From: CANLBN01 sp047638515
GTDB lineage: Bacteria; Pseudomonadota; Gammaproteobacteria; Pseudomonadales; Cellvibrionaceae
Direction of reading: 5' to 3'
DNA: 14,761 bases
Assembly (NCBI GenBank): GCA_047638515.1
Contig: JBLIME010000046.1
Span: forward strand, 1 to 14,761
Notes under the pieces: generated by a model
What the model saw: the letters and a program-made list of their open reading frames with translations, nothing else
What the model was told of the DNA's origin: nothing
The model's database searches: none
Program-made: the position numbers and the translations under genes
Shown: positions 12,476 through 14,761 of the stretch, in pieces
How the letters are laid out: each line of letters starts with the position of its first letter
Numbering within the stretch: position 1 is the stretch's first letter

Positions 12476-14761
12476 TATAGTATGGGCACATCATGCCAAT
12501 AACGACGCTGCGCTATTCTGCTACGGTAAATATTTAGGCTATTATCAGCATCTATGACAATCTGAATAGCACCATGCGAAGCGGTGTTCAGCAACATTGC
12601 ATTGTTCGCTTTATATCTAGCCACGACCTGTCGATGTGGATGCCCATACGAATTTTTGAAGCCTGCAGAAAAAACAACATATTTTGCACTTAAATAATTA
12701 ACCCAAGCTTGGTGCGATGACGTTTGACTACCGTGATGCGGTGCTAGCAGCAGTGTTATGTTTTTAGGAATGAGTTTGTTATTGATTAGTTGCCTTTCTA
12801 TTGTCTTTTCGACATCACCCGCAAGCAAGATACTAGTAGCTTGATAACGAATCAACACTACACATGACAAATCATTACTTTTAGTCGGTGCTGCCACCTT
12901 CTCACCATTAAGCGTAAGAATTTTTGTCTGCATAGCGTTTATGTATTCAAGGGTGGGCCAGACAACAGTAAAACTGACGTTATTCCACCGCCATTGTTGT
13001 CCCGCCAGACACTGTTGAGTATATACCGGCGAACTCGCATCGAGTTCACCGGCATAAAATGTGCGCACCTTTATTTTTTTTAATAAGCCTTCCACACCAC
13101 CGGCATGATCACGGTCACTGTGGCTAATCATTAGCTGCTCAACGCTCGATCTTTTCACACTCACTAAATAAGGGGCTAAAACATGTTCACCGATATTAAA
13201 AGAGTCGCTGTATTTTTTACCGGTATCATAAACCAATGTAAAGTCCGGTGTTTCTACAATAACTGCGGTTCCCTGCCCAACATCAAAAACAGTTAATCTT
13301 AGTCTAAATGTATTTTTTTCTGAAAAAAATAATGGAAAAAAACATACGATACCCAACCATCGATAAGGGACACCTTTTGGTAACAATAAATAAATGATGC
13401 CTATGCTGGCCGTTAGTGTTGCTAAAATACTCGAGTCTCCAATCGATAAGCTCCAAAAATTAACGCCGTATTTTTGCATTTCCTGTAAAGTTATTAGTAA
13501 TATCTCAATACTAGTATTGGCCAGATCGATAGCCATCACTGCAGCTTTCGTTGCTACCGGCAAAAGCAATATCCCCAACAATAACAGCGGCACAGTGACT
13601 ATTGTCACTAGCGGTATTGCAACGAAGTTAGCGATAAAACTAAAAGCGCTCACGCCTTTAAGCAATATAAAACTCGGCAGCAATAGTCCGATCGCAAGTG
13701 ACCACTGTGCCTTAAAAAAACTTTTAAAGTACTTTTTTATTGATACAGTACAAGCATTAAAAAGCCGATTGGAAGTATTTTTACTGATTGATTGCAAGCT
13801 ACCAAGGTAGCCGCTAAACACAAAAATTAGTACTGCCACCGCTAAAAAAGACAACCAAAAGCTCTGTGAGAAGACCGCTAAAGGATCAGCTAACGCTACG
13901 CCTAGGAGCGCAATCATAAATAAAGACCAGGGTTGAATGTTGCGGTGACACAGTAAGCCGAGGTGCAACACAGCAAGCATGATTAATGCTCGCTGTGTTG
14001 GCAAGCTAAAACCCGCCAACAAGCTATATGACAGTGCAAATAACATTGAAATAATCGGTGGTAACCAGCGCCCACCTTCTAAAAACTTATAAAAGACTGG
14101 ACCAGTACCTAACTGCCGTCTAATGATTTGCAAGCATCGCTGCAAAAACTTACCTAACCAATACCCTATCGTTGCCGCGAGCCCGATATGTAGTCCCGAT
14201 ATAGCTAAAAGATGAACAGTACCGGTATCTTTTAAGGTCTGCCACTGTGATTTGGTGATTCGACTCTTTTCCCCAATCAGTAAACCAGTCAACATTCCTA
14301 AAACTCTTGATTCGCTAAAATTCATCAACAAAAATTCGTTTAATCGTGACCTCACACAATCGATAAGATGCCAGCTAAATAATGCTACTGTACAGATGTT
14401 GCCCGTCTTTTTATTTTCACTACTTTCTTTTACGTAACCTGTCGCCGCTATACCCTCAGATAATAAATAGGCTTGATAGTCGAAGCCTACAGGATTAACG
14501 AAACCTCGAGGTCGCTTAAGTTTCACTGAGAATCGCCAGTTATCACCGGTTTTAGGCTGAAACTTATTGACTATTAGCTTTTTATTTTGAGAGTAGTAAG
14601 AGAGACGTATTTTTTTATTTTTATGTTCTTGCAGTAGCAATAAATACTGACTATTCGTCGCCATGAATAAGTCGTTAATAATAAAATCGAACCTAATTGA
14701 TGACGATGATTGTTTAACAAGCCCAGTTACTATGCCATCGACTATAAACATCTTATTATCT
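12475..14761 (-). CDS. comEC: DNA internalization protein ComEC/Rec2 (5' end outside window)
   Basis: ComEC forms the inner-membrane channel that imports single-stranded DNA during natural transformation. Counting from ATG 14751: residues about 1-115 are the soluble N-terminal OB-like domain (DUF4131), about 150-470 the multi-helix Competence domain with TGLLIGEKSRI (155-165) and HLLAISGLHIGL (180-191), and about 485-740 a metallo-beta-lactamase domain. That last domain shows FDVGQGTAVIVE, the metal site HSDRDHAGG (544-552), LAGDVEK (643-649) and APHHGSQTSS (670-679). The frame is open upstream of 14751 to the edge (Asp-Asn-Lys), and ComEC proteins normally have about 50-60 residues with N-terminal membrane helices before this point. 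The real start is therefore probably outside, and 14751 is an internal Met. The metal-binding residues are intact. Confidence 0.93.
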   Translation of the reverse strand, partial: DNKMFIVDGIVTGLVKQSSSSIRFDFIINDLFMATNSQYLLLLQEHKNKKIRLSYYSQNKKLIVNKFQPKTGDNWRFSVKLKRPRGFVNPVGFDYQAYLLSEGIAATGYVKESSENKKTGNICTVALFSWHLIDCVRSRLNEFLLMNFSESRVLGMLTGLLIGEKSRITKSQWQTLKDTGTVHLLAISGLHIGLAATIGYWLGKFLQRCLQIIRRQLGTGPVFYKFLEGGRWLPPIISMLFALSYSLLAGFSLPTQRALIMLAVLHLGLLCHRNIQPWSLFMIALLGVALADPLAVFSQSFWLSFLAVAVLIFVFSGYLGSLQSISKNTSNRLFNACTVSIKKYFKSFFKAQWSLAIGLLLPSFILLKGVSAFSFIANFVAIPLVTIVTVPLLLLGILLLPVATKAAVMAIDLANTSIEILLITLQEMQKYGVNFWSLSIGDSSILATLTASIGIIYLLLPKGVPYRWLGIVCFFPLFFSEKNTFRLRLTVFDVGQGTAVIVETPDFTLVYDTGKKYSDSFNIGEHVLAPYLVSVKRSSVEQLMISHSDRDHAGGVEGLLKKIKVRTFYAGELDASSPVYTQQCLAGQQWRWNNVSFTVVWPTLEYINAMQTKILTLNGEKVAAPTKSNDLSCVVLIRYQATSILLAGDVEKTIERQLINNKLIPKNITLLLAPHHGSQTSSHQAWVNYLSAKYVVFSAGFKNSYGHPHRQVVARYKANNAMLLNTASHGAIQIVIDADNSLNIYRSRIAQRRYWHDVPIL

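Noticed and set aside
13394..13810. 138-codon plus-strand ORF
   Set aside because: It lies wholly antisense to the membrane domain of comEC and has no family resemblance; a shadow of the real gene.

Overview
The window looks like part of a gammaproteobacterial chromosome, probably from a marine or salt-adapted species. GC content is moderate, roughly 40% by eye. The basis for this is a TrmH close to the E. coli type, a full-length SohB with an E. coli-like catalytic dyad, a two-helix membrane protein resembling a gammaproteobacterial family of unknown role, and a large Mrp/Mnh-type cation/proton antiporter cluster typical of saline or alkaline habitats. No tRNA, rRNA, CRISPR array, insertion sequence or phage gene was seen. 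The genus cannot be named from the sequence alone.

Layout, left to right. Positions 1-241 hold the first 80 codons of a lipoprotein gene on the minus strand, cut by the window edge. Positions 242-1215 form a gene-poor stretch. It holds a 41-codon plus-strand ORF with a strong Shine-Dalgarno sequence that looks like the head of a decayed gene, and a degenerate tandem array of about 15-bp units. All remaining genes are on the minus strand. trmH (1216-1950) has a leader containing a cluster of DnaA-box-like sites. sohB (2278-3333) ends at a clear intrinsic terminator. A two-helix membrane protein (3418-4068) lies upstream of sohB. A 254-bp spacer then separates these genes from the antiporter cluster.

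The antiporter cluster (4323 to about 12336) is transcribed leftward in the order mnhE, mnhF, mnhG, an MbhD-MbhE-type (DUF4040) protein, mnhB, mnhC, mnhD1, mnhD2, a 104-aa two-helix protein, and mnhD3. Most neighbours overlap by 1-8 bp, so this is almost certainly one operon. There is no full-length MrpA. Its C-terminal part exists as a separate 204-aa protein, and the missing N-terminal antiporter module appears to be replaced by extra MrpD-like subunits. All three MrpD-like proteins keep the glutamate and lysines of the proton path. The gene order follows the membrane half of archaeal membrane-bound hydrogenase (MbhA-H), but no hydrogenase genes are present. The likely product is a large inner-membrane complex exchanging Na+ (or another cation) for H+, with three ion-pumping modules.

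The right end (12475 to the edge) is comEC/rec2, the DNA-uptake channel, whose 5' end lies beyond the window. The points most worth a second look are the three-pump MrpA-less architecture with its unnamed 104-aa partner, the 15-bp array, the decayed small gene, and the DnaA-box cluster in front of trmH.
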